Shown piece after piece: positions 48,419-58,388 of a stretch of 64,000 bases of DNA. Each line of letters starts with the position of its first letter. The first letter of the stretch is position 1. Origin of the DNA: Atlantibacter subterraneus (GTDB taxonomy: Bacteria > Pseudomonadota > Gammaproteobacteria > Enterobacterales > Enterobacteriaceae); assembly GCF_007570865.1 (NCBI RefSeq), contig NZ_VLPS01000003.1, positions 558,001 to 622,000 of the forward strand, in the 5' to 3' direction. The notes under the pieces were generated by a model that was given only the letters and a program-made list of their open reading frames with translations, searched no databases and had not been told where the DNA came from. The translations under genes and the position numbers were made by a program.

Positions 48419-50137
48419 TTACCGGAACCAGTTGGTTTTAGCCAGCTCCAGAACTTCGTCGCCGCGCCCGCTGATAATGGCGCGCAGCATATACAGGCTG
48501 AACCCTTTAGCCTGCTCAAGTTTGATTTGCGGCGGGATGGCTAATTCCTCTTTCGCCACCACCACATCCACCAGCACTGGACCGTCGGTTTTAAACGCCT
48601 GGTTCAGCGCCGCGTCCAGCTCCTCGGGTTTTTCTACCCGGATCCCGGTGATGCCGCAGGCGTTGGCGATAGCGGCGAAATTGGTTTGATGCAGGTCGGT
48701 GCCGTCGGTCAGATAGCCGCCCGCTTTCATCTCCATCGCCACAAATCCCAGCACGCTGTTGTTAAACACCACGATTTTGATCGGCAGATTCATCTGCACC
48801 ACCGACAGGAAATCGCCCATTAGCATGCTGAACCCGCCGTCGCCGCACATGGCAATGACCTGACGCTGCGGCGCGCTGGCTTTCGCGCCCAGCGCCTGTG
48901 GCATGGCGTTAGCCATCGAGCCGTGGTTGAACGAACCGAGTAACCGGCGTTTACCGTTCATTTTCAGATAGCGCGCCGCCCAGACGGTTGGCGTGCCTAC
49001 ATCGCAGGTAAAGATGGCGTCGTCGTCGGCAAACTGGCTGATCTGCTGGGCCAGATACTGCGGGTGAATTTGCTTGTCGCCTGGCTTCGCCAGATCGTCC
49101 AGCCCTTTACGCGCCTCCTGATAATTCTCCAGCGCCTTATCAAGGAACTTACGGTCGGTTTTCTCTTCCAGCAGCGGCAGCAGGGCGGTAAGCGTGGCGC
49201 GAATATCACCCACCAGCGCGATATCGACTTTGCTGTGTGCGCCGATGCTGCCCGGATTGATATCAATCTGGATGATTTTGGCGTCGGTAGGGTAAAACGC
49301 CCGGTAGGGGAACTGGGTGCCGAGCAAAATCACCGTGTCGGCATTCATCATGGTGTGATAGCCCGATGAAAAGCCGATCAGCCCGGTCATCCCCACATCG
49401 TAAGTGTTGTCGTATTCGACGTGCTCTTTGCCGCGCAGCGCATGGACGATGGGTGCTTTCAGTTTTTCGGCGAAGGCAATCAGCGGTTGATGCGCCCCGG
49501 CGCAGCCGCTACCGCACATCAGCGCAATATTGCTCGAATAACGCAGCACCTGGGCCAGTTTTTTCAGTTCGCTCTCTTCCGGTACCACAACCGGCTGCGG
49601 AGCCGGATACCAGTGGGTGCTGGCGGTTTCCGGCGCGGGCTGTAGCGCCACGTCCCCCGGCAAAACCACCACCGATACGCCGCGGTTCAGCACCGCTTTG
49701 CGCATGGCAATCGCCAGCACCTGCGGGATTTGCTCTGGATTAGACACCAGTTCGCAATAGTGGCTGCATTCGCGAAACAGCTCCTGGGGATGGGTTTCCT
49801 GAAAATAGCCGCTGCCGATTTCGCTCGACGGGATATGCGCGGCGATCGCCAGCACCGGCACGTGGTTGCGGTGGCAGTCAAACAGCCCGTTAATTAAATG
49901 GAGATTACCCGGCCCGCAGGAGCCAGCGCACACCGCCAGTTGCCCGGTAAGCTGCGCTTCCGCGCCCGCCGCAAATGCCGCGACCTCTTCGTGGCGCGTC
50001 GGCATCCAGTCAATAGTGCCCATGCGGTTTAAGCTGTCACTCAACCCGTTTAATGAGTCCCCGGTTACCCCCCAGATACGCGACACGCCAGCCTGCTCCA
50101 GGGTTTTGGCGATATACGCCGCAACGGTCTGTTTCAT
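48419..50137 (-). CDS. poxB: Pyruvate dehydrogenase (quinone), PoxB
   Basis: 572 residues, the E. coli length. A peripheral-membrane flavoenzyme that decarboxylates pyruvate to acetate and passes electrons to ubiquinone. The thiamine diphosphate motif runs from [14 protein letters not shown] to KIVVFNN, with the catalytic glutamate in [12 protein letters not shown]. The C-terminal helix, which binds lipid when active, is present. AAGGAG precedes the start. Divergent from the DoxX gene. Confidence 0.97.
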   Translation of the reverse strand: MKQTVAAYIAKTLEQAGVSRIWGVTGDSLNGLSDSLNRMGTIDWMPTRHEEVAAFAAGAEAQLTGQLAVCAGSCGPGNLHLINGLFDCHRNHVPVLAIAAHIPSSEIGSGYFQETHPQELFRECSHYCELVSNPEQIPQVLAIAMRKAVLNRGVSVVVLPGDVALQPAPETASTHWYPAPQPVVVPEESELKKLAQVLRYSSNIALMCGSGCAGAHQPLIAFAEKLKAPIVHALRGKEHVEYDNTYDVGMTGLIGFSSGYHTMMNADTVILLGTQFPYRAFYPTDAKIIQIDINPGSIGAHSKVDIALVGDIRATLTALLPLLEEKTDRKFLDKALENYQEARKGLDDLAKPGDKQIHPQYLAQQISQFADDDAIFTCDVGTPTVWAARYLKMNGKRRLLGSFNHGSMANAMPQALGAKASAPQRQVIAMCGDGGFSMLMGDFLSVVQMNLPIKIVVFNNSVLGFVAMEMKAGGYLTDGTDLHQTNFAAIANACGITGIRVEKPEELDAALNQAFKTDGPVLVDVVVAKEELAIPPQIKLEQAKGFSLYMLRAIISGRGDEVLELAKTNWFR

Positions 50138-50282
50138 CGGATCTCCTTTTATACTTTCTGATTTCGCTTAAAGCGTAGTCCATTACCGGATGCAGACCGG
50201 ATAACCTCTCATTTTCAGCAGCTCACTGCCGATAAAAATTAAGTGTAAATTATTCTCATCTCACACAAATCATGGGGGTTTT

Positions 50283-50711
50283 ATGGTGGCGAAGGCGATG
50301 GGCGCGGTTAACAGCGCATTGAGTAAGGACGATCTGGGTAAGCTGCTGTTACGGCTGAGCGTGGGCGGCCTGATGCTGTTTCACGGCCTGCATAAGCTGT
50401 TTGGCGGCGTGGACGGGATCGCGGGCATGCTGGCCGCGCACGGCATTCCGGGGTTTGTCGCCTATGGCGTGCTGCTGGGGGAGGTACTTGCGCCGGTGCT
50501 GATTATCCTCGGCATCCTGACGCGGCTGTCCGCGCTGGGTCTGGCGTTTACTATGGTGGTGGCGTGGCTGCTGGTGGGGCTGGATAAAACCTTTATGCTC
50601 GATAAAGTGGGCGCATGGGCGATTGAAAGCCTGGTCTACTTCTTCGTGGCGGCGCTGGCGGTGGCGTTTCTCGGGGCGGGACGTTACGCGTTGGGCGGGC
50701 AGTGGCGGTAA
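50283..50711 (+). CDS. DoxX-family membrane protein
   Basis: 142 residues with four membrane segments. The DoxX signature is seen as LLRLSVGGLMLFHGLHKLFG near the N terminus. Family members are small inner-membrane proteins linked to redox stress or quinone processes in a few bacteria; a function here cannot be assigned. K-12 has no gene at this place. The start at 50283 has a GGGGG site; an ATG at 50298 is possible. A strong terminator follows. The 145 bp between it and poxB holds both promoters. Confidence 0.85.
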   Translation: MVAKAMGAVNSALSKDDLGKLLLRLSVGGLMLFHGLHKLFGGVDGIAGMLAAHGIPGFVAYGVLLGEVLAPVLIILGILTRLSALGLAFTMVVAWLLVGLDKTFMLDKVGAWAIESLVYFFVAALAVAFLGAGRYALGGQWR

Positions 50712-50713
50712 AG

Positions 50714-50739
50714 AAAAAGGCGCTTTTCAGCGCCTTTTT
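50714..50739. terminator. Bidirectional terminator, doxX-like / hcr
   Basis: Perfect 11 bp stem (aaaaaggcgct / agcgccttttt) with a 4-base loop, ideal Rho-independent form on both strands. Confidence 0.9.
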
Positions 50740-50747
50740 TAACTCAA

Positions 50748-51716
50748 TCAAGCCAGTACTAAATCCCCTTGCGGGTGGCACGAGCAGGCCAGCACATAGC
50801 CTTCAGCGATTTCCCGCTCGGTGAGCGTCATGGTGCTGTTAACCGTGTACTCGCCGGAAACCACGCGGGTTTTGCAACAGCCGCATACTCCGGCGCGACA
50901 GGCGGCGTTGACCGGCACTTTATTGCTTTCCAGCGCTTCCAGCAGCGTGGTGCCCACCGGGCTGTAGAATTTACGGGCTGGGGTCAGCGTGGTGAATTTC
51001 AGGCCGCTGGTGGCCGCTTCGGCAACGGGCGTAAAGAATTTCTCTTTAAAGAACTGGGTCACGCCCAGCGCTTTGACGTTCTCTTCAACCGCGTCCATGT
51101 ACGGCGCGGGGCCGCAGGTCATCACGGTGCGCGATGCGATATCCGGCACGGCGGCCAGGATCTCGCGGGTCAGGCGGCCTTCGATAAAGCCCGGCTGGTT
51201 GGTGACTTCCGCCACCAGGGTAACCGGGTAATTTTTCCACTCTTCGGCGAAAATCACGTCTTTCGGTGAACGGACGTTATAAATCACCTGCACGTCCGCC
51301 TGCGGGCGGTTTTTCGCCAGCCAGCGGCGCATCGACATAATCGGCGTCACGCCGCAGCCCGCCGCCAGCAGCAGGAAGCGGTCGGTGGTTTTATCTTCGC
51401 AGATAAAGTCGCCCTGGGCGTCCGACAGCCAGATATAGTCGCCACGTTTTACTTCACCGGTCAGCCATTGCGAGCCAACCCCCTCGTCGATGCGGCGGAT
51501 GGTCAGCGTAATAAACGGGCTGACGCCAGGCGTTGACGAAATCGTATAGGCGCGCAGAGTGTCTGCACTGTTACGGATACTCACCAGCGCATACTGTCCG
51601 GCCTGGTACGAATAATGATCGTGGCAGAACAGCGACAGGGTCCAGACATCCGGGGTTTCCTGTTGGATGTGGTGTACCTGCATCCGCCACGGGCATTGAG
51701 TGGTTGGCATCGTCAT
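50748..51716 (-). CDS. hcr: NADH oxidoreductase Hcr
   Basis: 322 residues, the E. coli length. An FAD domain (RAYTISSTPGVSPFITLTIR), an NAD domain (LAAGCGVTPIMSMRRWL) and a C-terminal plant-type 2Fe-2S ferredoxin domain with ligands in NAACRAGVCGCCKT and LACSC. It passes electrons from NADH to Hcp. Nine bp after hcp. Confidence 0.96.
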   Translation of the reverse strand: MTMPTTQCPWRMQVHHIQQETPDVWTLSLFCHDHYSYQAGQYALVSIRNSADTLRAYTISSTPGVSPFITLTIRRIDEGVGSQWLTGEVKRGDYIWLSDAQGDFICEDKTTDRFLLLAAGCGVTPIMSMRRWLAKNRPQADVQVIYNVRSPKDVIFAEEWKNYPVTLVAEVTNQPGFIEGRLTREILAAVPDIASRTVMTCGPAPYMDAVEENVKALGVTQFFKEKFFTPVAEAATSGLKFTTLTPARKFYSPVGTTLLEALESNKVPVNAACRAGVCGCCKTRVVSGEYTVNSTMTLTEREIAEGYVLACSCHPQGDLVLA

Positions 51717-51725
51717 AGGTTCTCC

Positions 51726-53378
51726 TTACGCGCTCAGCAGCTGCTGCATATCTTCTTCAACGGTGGTCACGGAACGCAGACCAAACTTCTCGTTAAGCAC
51801 AGCCAGCAGATCCGGCGTCAGGAAGCCTGGCGCAGTCGGGCCGGTGACGATGTTGGTCACGCCCAGCGACAGCAGGGTCAGCAGGATCACAATCGCTTTC
51901 TGTTCGAACCAGGAGAGCACCAGCGACAGCGGCAGATCGTTCACGCCGCAGCCGAGTTTTTCCGCCAGGGTCACGGCGAGGATGATGGCAGAGTAAGCAT
52001 CGTTACACTGACCAGCATCCACCAGACGCGGCAGGCCTTCAATGTTGCCGAAGTCGAGTTTATTGAAACGGTATTTACCGCACGCCAGGGTCAGTATCAG
52101 GCAATCCTGCGGGACGCTGGTGGCGAAATCAGTGAAGTAGTTACGCTCGCCGCGCGCGCCGTCACAGCCGCCGATCAGGAAGATATGGCGCAGCTTTTCA
52201 CGGCTTACCAGGTCGATCAGGGAATCGGCAGCGCCCAGCAGGGTTTCACGGCCAAAACCCACGGTGATCAGGTGTTCGATTTCGCTGTAAGTGAAGCCAG
52301 GCAGCTGTTGCGCCTGCTCGATTACCGGGCTGAAATCGTCGCCTTCCAAGTGGTTCACGCCCGGCCAACCGACAATGCTGCGGGTCCAGATGCGGTCGTC
52401 GTAGCTACCGACAGTCGGGTCGATGATGCAGTTAGAGGTCATCACGATCGGGCCAGGGAAGCGGGCGAATTCGGTTTGCTGGTTTTGCCAGCCGCTGCCG
52501 TAGTTACCGACTAGGTGTTTGAATTTACGCAGCTCCGGGTAGCCGTGGGCCGGCAGCATTTCACCGTGGGTATAAACGTTAACGCCGGTGCCTTCGGTCT
52601 GCTCCAGCAGGTTGTGCAGATCCAGCAGGTCGTGACCAGAAATCAGGATACATTTGCCAGCAACCGGTTTGACGTTAACCTGGGTCGGAGTCGGGTGGCC
52701 GTATTTGCCAGTTTCGCCCGCGTCCAGGATGCTCATCACTTTAAAGTTCATCTGGCCGATGCCCATGGAGCATTCCAGCAGCGCGTTCATATCGGAAGGC
52801 CAGGTGCCCAGCCACGCCATAAACTGGTGGTACTGCGCATAAATTTCATTGTCGTACTGGCCGAGCACGTGGGCGTGCTCCATGTACGCCGCCGCGCCTT
52901 TCAGGCCATACAGGCACAGTAAGCGCAGACCGAGAATGTTTTCGCCGATGTCGGCTTTGTCGCGGTTCGGGGTAAATTCCGCCGCCTGACGCTGTAAATC
53001 GCCCAGATCGGCGCTGACCAGTTGCAGGTCCGCCATTGGGTTGTCAACGGTGGCGTTGGCATCCACTTCCAGACAGCGCGCTTTCAGCGCTTCGCGTTTT
53101 TCGATGGCTTCGCGGGCATAGCCAACGATGCGTGGGGAGTCGAAGTTAACGTTGGTCAGGGTAGAGAAGAACGCGCGCGGGGCGAAGTTATCGATTTCAT
53201 GATCGATAATACCCAGTTCACGTGCTTTGACCGCCCATGCGGACAGGCCTTGCAGTGCGGCAATCAGTAAGTCTTGCAGGTCGGATGTTTCGGCAGTTTT
53301 GCCGCACATACCCTGAGCGTATGAGCAGCCGTTGCCGGCAGGAGTACGGATGGTTTGTTCACATTGCACACAAAACAT
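51726..53378 (-). CDS. hcp: Hydroxylamine reductase / hybrid-cluster protein
   Basis: 550 residues, the E. coli length. Hcp reduces NO or hydroxylamine and, in E. coli, also drives S-nitrosylation under anaerobiosis. The N-terminal cysteines are spaced CX2CX11CX6C (C3, C6, C18, C25), the class seen in enterobacteria. Hybrid-cluster ligands lie in [28 protein letters not shown] and [11 protein letters not shown]. First gene of hcp-hcr. Probable NsrR and FNR control upstream. Confidence 0.97.
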   Translation of the reverse strand: MFCVQCEQTIRTPAGNGCSYAQGMCGKTAETSDLQDLLIAALQGLSAWAVKARELGIIDHEIDNFAPRAFFSTLTNVNFDSPRIVGYAREAIEKREALKARCLEVDANATVDNPMADLQLVSADLGDLQRQAAEFTPNRDKADIGENILGLRLLCLYGLKGAAAYMEHAHVLGQYDNEIYAQYHQFMAWLGTWPSDMNALLECSMGIGQMNFKVMSILDAGETGKYGHPTPTQVNVKPVAGKCILISGHDLLDLHNLLEQTEGTGVNVYTHGEMLPAHGYPELRKFKHLVGNYGSGWQNQQTEFARFPGPIVMTSNCIIDPTVGSYDDRIWTRSIVGWPGVNHLEGDDFSPVIEQAQQLPGFTYSEIEHLITVGFGRETLLGAADSLIDLVSREKLRHIFLIGGCDGARGERNYFTDFATSVPQDCLILTLACGKYRFNKLDFGNIEGLPRLVDAGQCNDAYSAIILAVTLAEKLGCGVNDLPLSLVLSWFEQKAIVILLTLLSLGVTNIVTGPTAPGFLTPDLLAVLNEKFGLRSVTTVEEDMQQLLSA

Positions 53379-53390
53379 AATGATACCTTA

Positions 53391-53413
53391 AAGTTATATT
53401 TAATATACATGTT
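53391..53413 (-). promoter_or_regulatory. Candidate NsrR site upstream of hcp
   Basis: A 23 bp imperfect palindrome with arms aagttatattt and atatacatgtt resembles the NsrR consensus arms AAGATGYATTT and AAATRCATCTT at roughly 18 positions. It lies 13-35 bp before hcp, a repressor position. A half-conserved FNR-like TTGAT is at 53473-53477. Confidence 0.5.
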
Positions 53414-53490
53414 TAAGATTATGCGTCTGTGTAAGGGGTTAAAAGTGATTTTTACTGCAATTTGAAGGGAGATTGATTTAGCGCAATTTT

Positions 53491-53510
53491 GGCGGTACGA
53501 GCGTACCGCC
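53491..53510 (-). terminator. Stem-loop after lysO
   Basis: Perfect 8 bp stem (ggcggtac / gtaccgcc) with a 4-base loop, just downstream of lysO and upstream of the hcp promoter. The T-tract is weak. Confidence 0.5.
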
Positions 53511-53519
53511 ACAGAGGTA

Positions 53520-54419
53520 TCAGGCGGCGAAAAATGCCATCAATAACGGTACCAGCAGGCTAAGAATAAAGCCGTGCACAATCGCGGCAGGCACCATCTC
53601 CAGCCCACCGCTGCGCTGCAGGACGGGGAGGGTGAAATCCATTGAGGTCGCGCCGCATAATCCCAGCGCTGCCGAACGGCTGCGGCGCACCAGGCCGGGG
53701 ATCAGCATAATTGCCACCAGCTCGCGGGCCAGATCGTTAAAGAAGGTGGCGCTGCCGATAACCGGGCCATAGGATTCGGTCATTAATATTCCCGACAGGG
53801 AATACCAGCCAAATCCCGACGCCATCGCCAGACCGGTGCGGATCGGCAGGTCAAGAATAAAGGCGTTAATCACGCCGCCCACCAGTGAACTACCCACTAC
53901 CAGCACCGCTACAATCATCCCCCGGCGATTAAGCACGATTTGCCGCAGCGTCATGCCGTTATTACGTAGCTGAATACCGATCAGGAACAGCAGGAAGATA
54001 AGGGTATATTCGCTGGCTTCGGTGGCGTGAATAAGAAAATTCATCCCGGTTAAGCCGAGTGCGAAACCCAACACCACCACGCCGCACAGCTTAAGCGACT
54101 CCAGCGCCATGGCGATACGCGAGGGGAGTTTTTCCTGATGATGGTTATGCCGCCAGGGCAGGGATTTATCGAGCCAGAACAGCGCCGCGCAGTTACATAA
54201 TAAAATCACCACCACACTGACGGCGGAGTAGTGGAAAATCGCCAGCAGATTGCTGCTTAAATTATCGAGAAAGGCCAGGCTTATCCCCATAAAAAACAGG
54301 ATCACGTAGACAATCCAGCTCAGCAGGCGGTTAATGGTTTTTAACGCGGCGGTATTTTTGAGGGGAATAAGGTAACCGGCGATGAGCGGCACTAAAATAA
54401 TCAGTAATCCTGACAACAT
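53520..54419 (-). CDS. lysO: Lysine exporter LysO (YbjE)
   Basis: 299 residues, the E. coli length, about eight membrane segments. It is the DUF340 lysine exporter that also handles the analogue thialysine. The C-terminal half carries GFGWYSLSGILMTESYGP and GLCGATSMDFTLPVLQ, the conserved family core. In E. coli expression responds to lysine and ArgR; I did not find a clear operator. Monocistronic. Confidence 0.94.
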   Translation of the reverse strand: MLSGLLIILVPLIAGYLIPLKNTAALKTINRLLSWIVYVILFFMGISLAFLDNLSSNLLAIFHYSAVSVVVILLCNCAALFWLDKSLPWRHNHHQEKLPSRIAMALESLKLCGVVVLGFALGLTGMNFLIHATEASEYTLIFLLFLIGIQLRNNGMTLRQIVLNRRGMIVAVLVVGSSLVGGVINAFILDLPIRTGLAMASGFGWYSLSGILMTESYGPVIGSATFFNDLARELVAIMLIPGLVRRSRSAALGLCGATSMDFTLPVLQRSGGLEMVPAAIVHGFILSLLVPLLMAFFAA

Positions 54420-54510
54420 GGGAAATCGAGGTCCTTGCAGAAAGTGAGCCTCTTAACACTACCCAAAGCCAGTAAGTGAGTAAAGCAGCAAAAAATAGAG
54501 ATTTTTATGC

Positions 54511-54537
54511 AAAAGGCCTGCAATGAGCAGGCCTTTT
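54511..54537. terminator. Bidirectional terminator between lysO promoter region and aqpZ
   Basis: Perfect 11 bp stem (aaaaggcctgc / gcaggcctttt), 5-base loop, ends aqpZ transcription before lysO on the same strand. Confidence 0.85.
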
Positions 54538-54542
54538 CATTA

Positions 54543-55244
54543 TTAAGCGCGTTTTTCCAGCAGCGTGCGGTAAATTACACCGCCGAGTATGCCGCCGATA
54601 ATCGGCATGACCCAGAACAGCCAGACCTGCTCCAGCGCCCAGCCGCCCTGGAATACAGCGACAGCCAGACTGCGCGCCGGGTTTACCGAGGTATTGGTCA
54701 CCGGGATGCTGATCAAGTGAATAAGCGTTAGCGCCAGACCGATGGCAATCGGCGCGAAACCGGCCGGGGCGTTTTTATCCGTCGCGCCGTGGATAATCAG
54801 CAGGAATGCACAGGTTAATACAATCTCAATAATAATGGCGGACTGCATTGAATATCCACCCGGCGAATGTTCGCCATAACCATTAGAGGCAAAACCGCTG
54901 GCGACAGCATCGAAACCGACTTTTCCGCTGGCAATTAAATAGAGCACGCCTGCGCCGAGAATACCGCCGATAACTTGTGCAATAATATAACCGAAAATAT
55001 CTTTCGCCGGGAAACGACCCCCTGCCCATAAACCCAGGGTGACAGCCGGATTAAAATGGCCGCCGGAAATATGACCCACCGCATAAGCCATGGTTAATAC
55101 CGTTAAGCCAAATGCCAGCGCCACGCCGCTAAAACCAATTCCTAATTCCGGAAATGCCGCCGCCAGCACCGCGCTACCGCAGCCGCCAAATACCAGCCAA
55201 AAGGTACCAAATCCTTCAGCCATTAATTTTTTAAACATACCCAC
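54543..55244 (-). CDS. aqpZ: Aquaporin Z
   Basis: 233 residues, six membrane segments and two half-helices. The two NPA motifs are HFNPAVTLG and [11 protein letters not shown], the latter with the selectivity-filter arginine. Conducts water. E. coli AqpZ has 231 residues. Monocistronic. Confidence 0.96.
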   Translation of the reverse strand: MGMFKKLMAEGFGTFWLVFGGCGSAVLAAAFPELGIGFSGVALAFGLTVLTMAYAVGHISGGHFNPAVTLGLWAGGRFPAKDIFGYIIAQVIGGILGAGVLYLIASGKVGFDAVASGFASNGYGEHSPGGYSMQSAIIIEIVLTCAFLLIIHGATDKNAPAGFAPIAIGLALTLIHLISIPVTNTSVNPARSLAVAVFQGGWALEQVWLFWVMPIIGGILGGVIYRTLLEKRA

Positions 55245-55620
55245 CTCAGTATTTAAAAGATAAATATCATTAATCAGTTTTGATGATTATTTTGATTATG
55301 AATTAGACTATTCAGTCTTTACCTGATAGTTAAAGCGGATATATTTTAAAGAGTGCGCTTCTATGATTGCCAGATAAATAAATGCGTTTAATTTGACTAA
55401 GGGCAATGAGGGTATTTAGTGTTTAAGTTATTTCCTATTGAGGAGAAAAAACTTTGGTATTTTTCTTAATCGAAAATCAAAAAATTAACCTATGGATAAT
55501 AATATAACAATGCACGGGTATAAATTATTCAACCTGTGTTGCGCGTTTCGATGACAGGGGCGAAAACCTGCCGCTATACTGCCATGTTATAAAGGATAGA
55601 GAACAAAATCGGGAGAGAAT
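55245..55620. promoter_or_regulatory. AT-rich divergent promoter region aqpZ / ybjD
   Basis: This 376 bp gap holds no gene I can support. At its right end, atgaca (55551-55556) and tatact (55575-55580) are 18 bases apart, a good sigma70 promoter for ybjD 41 bp before its ATG. The rest is unusually AT-rich compared with the surroundings. Confidence 0.55.
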
Positions 55621-57279
55621 ATGTTCCTTGAGCGTGTAGAGATTGTAGGTTTTCGCGGCATCAACCGATTGTCGTTAATGCTGGAACACACCAATGTGCT
55701 GATTGGCGAAAACGCCTGGGGTAAATCGAGCCTGCTGGATGCGCTGACGCTGCTACTGGCTCCCGGTGCCGATCTCTACCATTTTAGCCGCGACGACTTC
55801 TGGTTCCCGCCCGGTGATATTCATGGTCGTGAACACCACCTGCATATCATTTTGACCTTCCGGGAGACCCAGCCGGGCCGCCATAACGGACGGCGCTATC
55901 GTCATCTGAACGACGTCTGGGATCGCGGTGATGATGGCTATGCGCGAATTTATTACCGTCTGGAAGGCGAACTGGCCGACGATGGCACAGTGATGACGCT
56001 GCGCAGCTTTCTTAACAGCAGCGGCGAGCCGCTGGATTTGGATGACATTGATAACCTGGCAAGCCATTTAATCCGCCTGAATCCGGTGCTGCGCCTGCGG
56101 GATGCGCGTTTTATGCAGCGTATCCGCACCGGCACCTTGCCTGGCGCGCCGGAGGTAGAGGTCACTGCGCGCCAGCTCGATTTTTTGGCTCGCGAACTGG
56201 TGGCGCGCCCGCAAAATCTTACCGATGGGCAGATCCGCCAGGGGCTGTCGGCAATGGTCCAGTTGCTGGAGCATTACTTCGCCGAGCAGAGCAGCGACCA
56301 GGCGCGCCACCGTTTGCTGCGCCGTCGTTCGCATGATGAACAGCGCAGCTGGCGCTATCTGGATGTGATCAACCGGATGATTGACAAACCCGGCAGTCGC
56401 ACCCATCGGGTGATCCTGCTCGGCCTGTTTTCCACGTTGTTGCAGGCAAAAGGCACCGTAAAACTCGATCGTGACGCGCGCCCGTTGCTGCTGGTGGAAG
56501 ATCCGGAAACCCGGCTGCATCCGATCATGCTCTCGGTAGCCTGGCAACTGCTGAATCTGCTGCCGCTGCAAAAAATTACCACTACTAACTCCAGCGAACT
56601 GCTGTCGCTTACGCCGGTTGAACAGGTTTGCCGCCTGGTGCGTGAATCCGCGCGGGTTTCCGCCTGGCGTCTGGGGCCGGGGGGGCTGAACGCCGAGGAC
56701 AACCGCCGCATTGCGTTTCATATTCGCTTTAACCGCCCGGCGGCGCTGTTTGCGCGCTGCTGGCTGCTGGTTGAGGGCGAAACCGAAGTCTGGGTGATTA
56801 ATGAACTGGCGCGCCAGTGCGGCCACCATTTCGATGCCGAAGGCGTCAGGGTGATTGAATTCGCCCAGTCCGGGTTAAAACCGCTGATTAAATTTGCCCG
56901 ACGCATGGGCATTGAATGGCATGTGCTGGTGGACGGCGACGAAGCCGGGAAAAAATATGCCGCCACGGTGCGCAGCATCCTGAATAACGACCGCGATCAC
57001 GAGCGCGAGCATTTAACCGCGCTGCCCGCTATGGATATGGAGCATTTTATGTATCGCGAGGGCTTCGCTGACGTATTTTATCGCGTGGCGCAACTGCCGG
57101 AAAATATCCCGATGAATATGCGCCGGGTGATCGCCAAAGCGATTCACCGCTCCTCTAAACCGGACCTGGCGATAGAAGTGGCGCTGGAAGCAGGGCGGCG
57201 GGGCGTGGACGCCGTACCGCACCTGCTGCGTAAAATGTTTTCCCGCGTGTTGTGGCTGGCGCGGGGTCGTGCCGATTAA
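55621..57279 (+). CDS. ybjD: OLD-family ATPase/nuclease-like protein YbjD
   Basis: 552 residues, the E. coli length. The N terminus is an AAA/ABC-type ATPase with Walker A in GENAWGKSSLLDAL and Walker B in LLLVEDPETRLHP. The C terminus is a Toprim-like domain with its acidic residues in LLVEGETEVWVINEL and VLVDGDEAGKK. This is the OLD (overcoming lysogenization defect) layout, whose relatives are DNA nucleases, some in phage defence. A role for chromosomal YbjD is not known. The stop overlaps convergent ybjX by 4 bp. Confidence 0.92.
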   Translation: MFLERVEIVGFRGINRLSLMLEHTNVLIGENAWGKSSLLDALTLLLAPGADLYHFSRDDFWFPPGDIHGREHHLHIILTFRETQPGRHNGRRYRHLNDVWDRGDDGYARIYYRLEGELADDGTVMTLRSFLNSSGEPLDLDDIDNLASHLIRLNPVLRLRDARFMQRIRTGTLPGAPEVEVTARQLDFLARELVARPQNLTDGQIRQGLSAMVQLLEHYFAEQSSDQARHRLLRRRSHDEQRSWRYLDVINRMIDKPGSRTHRVILLGLFSTLLQAKGTVKLDRDARPLLLVEDPETRLHPIMLSVAWQLLNLLPLQKITTTNSSELLSLTPVEQVCRLVRESARVSAWRLGPGGLNAEDNRRIAFHIRFNRPAALFARCWLLVEGETEVWVINELARQCGHHFDAEGVRVIEFAQSGLKPLIKFARRMGIEWHVLVDGDEAGKKYAATVRSILNNDRDHEREHLTALPAMDMEHFMYREGFADVFYRVAQLPENIPMNMRRVIAKAIHRSSKPDLAIEVALEAGRRGVDAVPHLLRKMFSRVLWLARGRAD

Positions 57280-58235
57280 TGCGTGCGGATAGTGGAGATA
57301 ACCTGCGCCGCGAGGCTATCCAGTAGTTCATAGCGGCGGCGGTATTCGGCGCGCTTCTTACTGGCGATTTCCTCCATCGGCTTACGGGTAATTACGTCAG
57401 GCAGGGTAAAATAGCCATCCTTGCCTGGCTCGCCGCCCATCGACAGCCAGAAGCTGTCGTAATCGGCGTGCAGTTTATCTTTTTTCTTTTTGGCGTAGCG
57501 CCAGTTGCGATAGATGTGAGTGTCATTGCCCACCGCCTGAATCTGTGACGCCTGCAGCAAGGGCGCTAAATGGCAGATCGTTTCCAGTAGCAGGCGTTTT
57601 GGGAACAGCCCATGACAGGCTTTGGTCGCATTCTGGATCCTCTCATGAGGCACCCAGTTCTTTGCGCCCTGTAATCCGCCAATGAACAGCGTCGGTTTTC
57701 CGTTGCGCTGGCACAGTGTAAAAGTCATTTCAGCCAGTACGGTGTCATTTTCATCAAAAAATACCAGCGTAGCCTCACCCTCTTTATCCAGCATCGACAG
57801 CGAGGCGAGCTGAATGCGATATTGCTCGCCGTTTTTACCGGTTAGCTGCGCCAGATTCGCTCCGGTTGCTGACCAGTGCGACAGCAAAAGCGTTGCGGGT
57901 AAAAGGCGGATTAATTGTTTATAGTGAAAATCCAGCGCTGACAGCGCCTGAGTGCTGCGGGTATTCACTGACAGGTAAGGGCGATGTAACCGGCAGGGCA
58001 AGCCAGGCTGAGCCTTCAACAATGTTTCCAGATTTGGCTGTTTTGATAATGAGTTCAGTAGCCTGCTGGTAACTAACGGCGAAGCTAACGAGCGCAACAG
58101 AAATTTTTGGCGATAGCCTGAGTTTTGCCATGCGCTGCCGGGCATCCACTGGCCGGTTGCGAGCATTTTAAAAAGCTGCCAGCCATTGCGTGGCGCAGGG
58201 TGTTCGACGTGAGTGGTTTCAATAAAAGTGGACAT
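57276..58235 (-). CDS. ybjX: VirK/YbjX family protein
   Basis: 319 residues, DUF535. It matches E. coli YbjX and is related to Shigella VirK and Salmonella SomA, which affect virulence and membrane traits. Conserved blocks are FIGGLQGAKNWVPHERIQNAT-like and KLHADYDSFWLSMGGEPGKDG-like; the C-terminal half ends with KRAEYRRRYELLDSL. No signal peptide. In E. coli/Salmonella PhoP can act on the family, but I see no clear box here. Confidence 0.9.
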   Translation of the reverse strand: MSTFIETTHVEHPAPRNGWQLFKMLATGQWMPGSAWQNSGYRQKFLLRSLASPLVTSRLLNSLSKQPNLETLLKAQPGLPCRLHRPYLSVNTRSTQALSALDFHYKQLIRLLPATLLLSHWSATGANLAQLTGKNGEQYRIQLASLSMLDKEGEATLVFFDENDTVLAEMTFTLCQRNGKPTLFIGGLQGAKNWVPHERIQNATKACHGLFPKRLLLETICHLAPLLQASQIQAVGNDTHIYRNWRYAKKKKDKLHADYDSFWLSMGGEPGKDGYFTLPDVITRKPMEEIASKKRAEYRRRYELLDSLAAQVISTIRTH

Positions 58236-58388
58236 GGCAGTCGCTCGGTAGTTAAACGAGCCTGTATTTGAGCAGAGCGTTATTCAATGAAAATTCAATA
58301 AGCGCGGGCGTAGCAGGGTAGAATCATTCTTGTTGAGGGTGCGTTTAGATAAACGCAATGGACAGATTTCTGAAGAGACCTGGGATTT

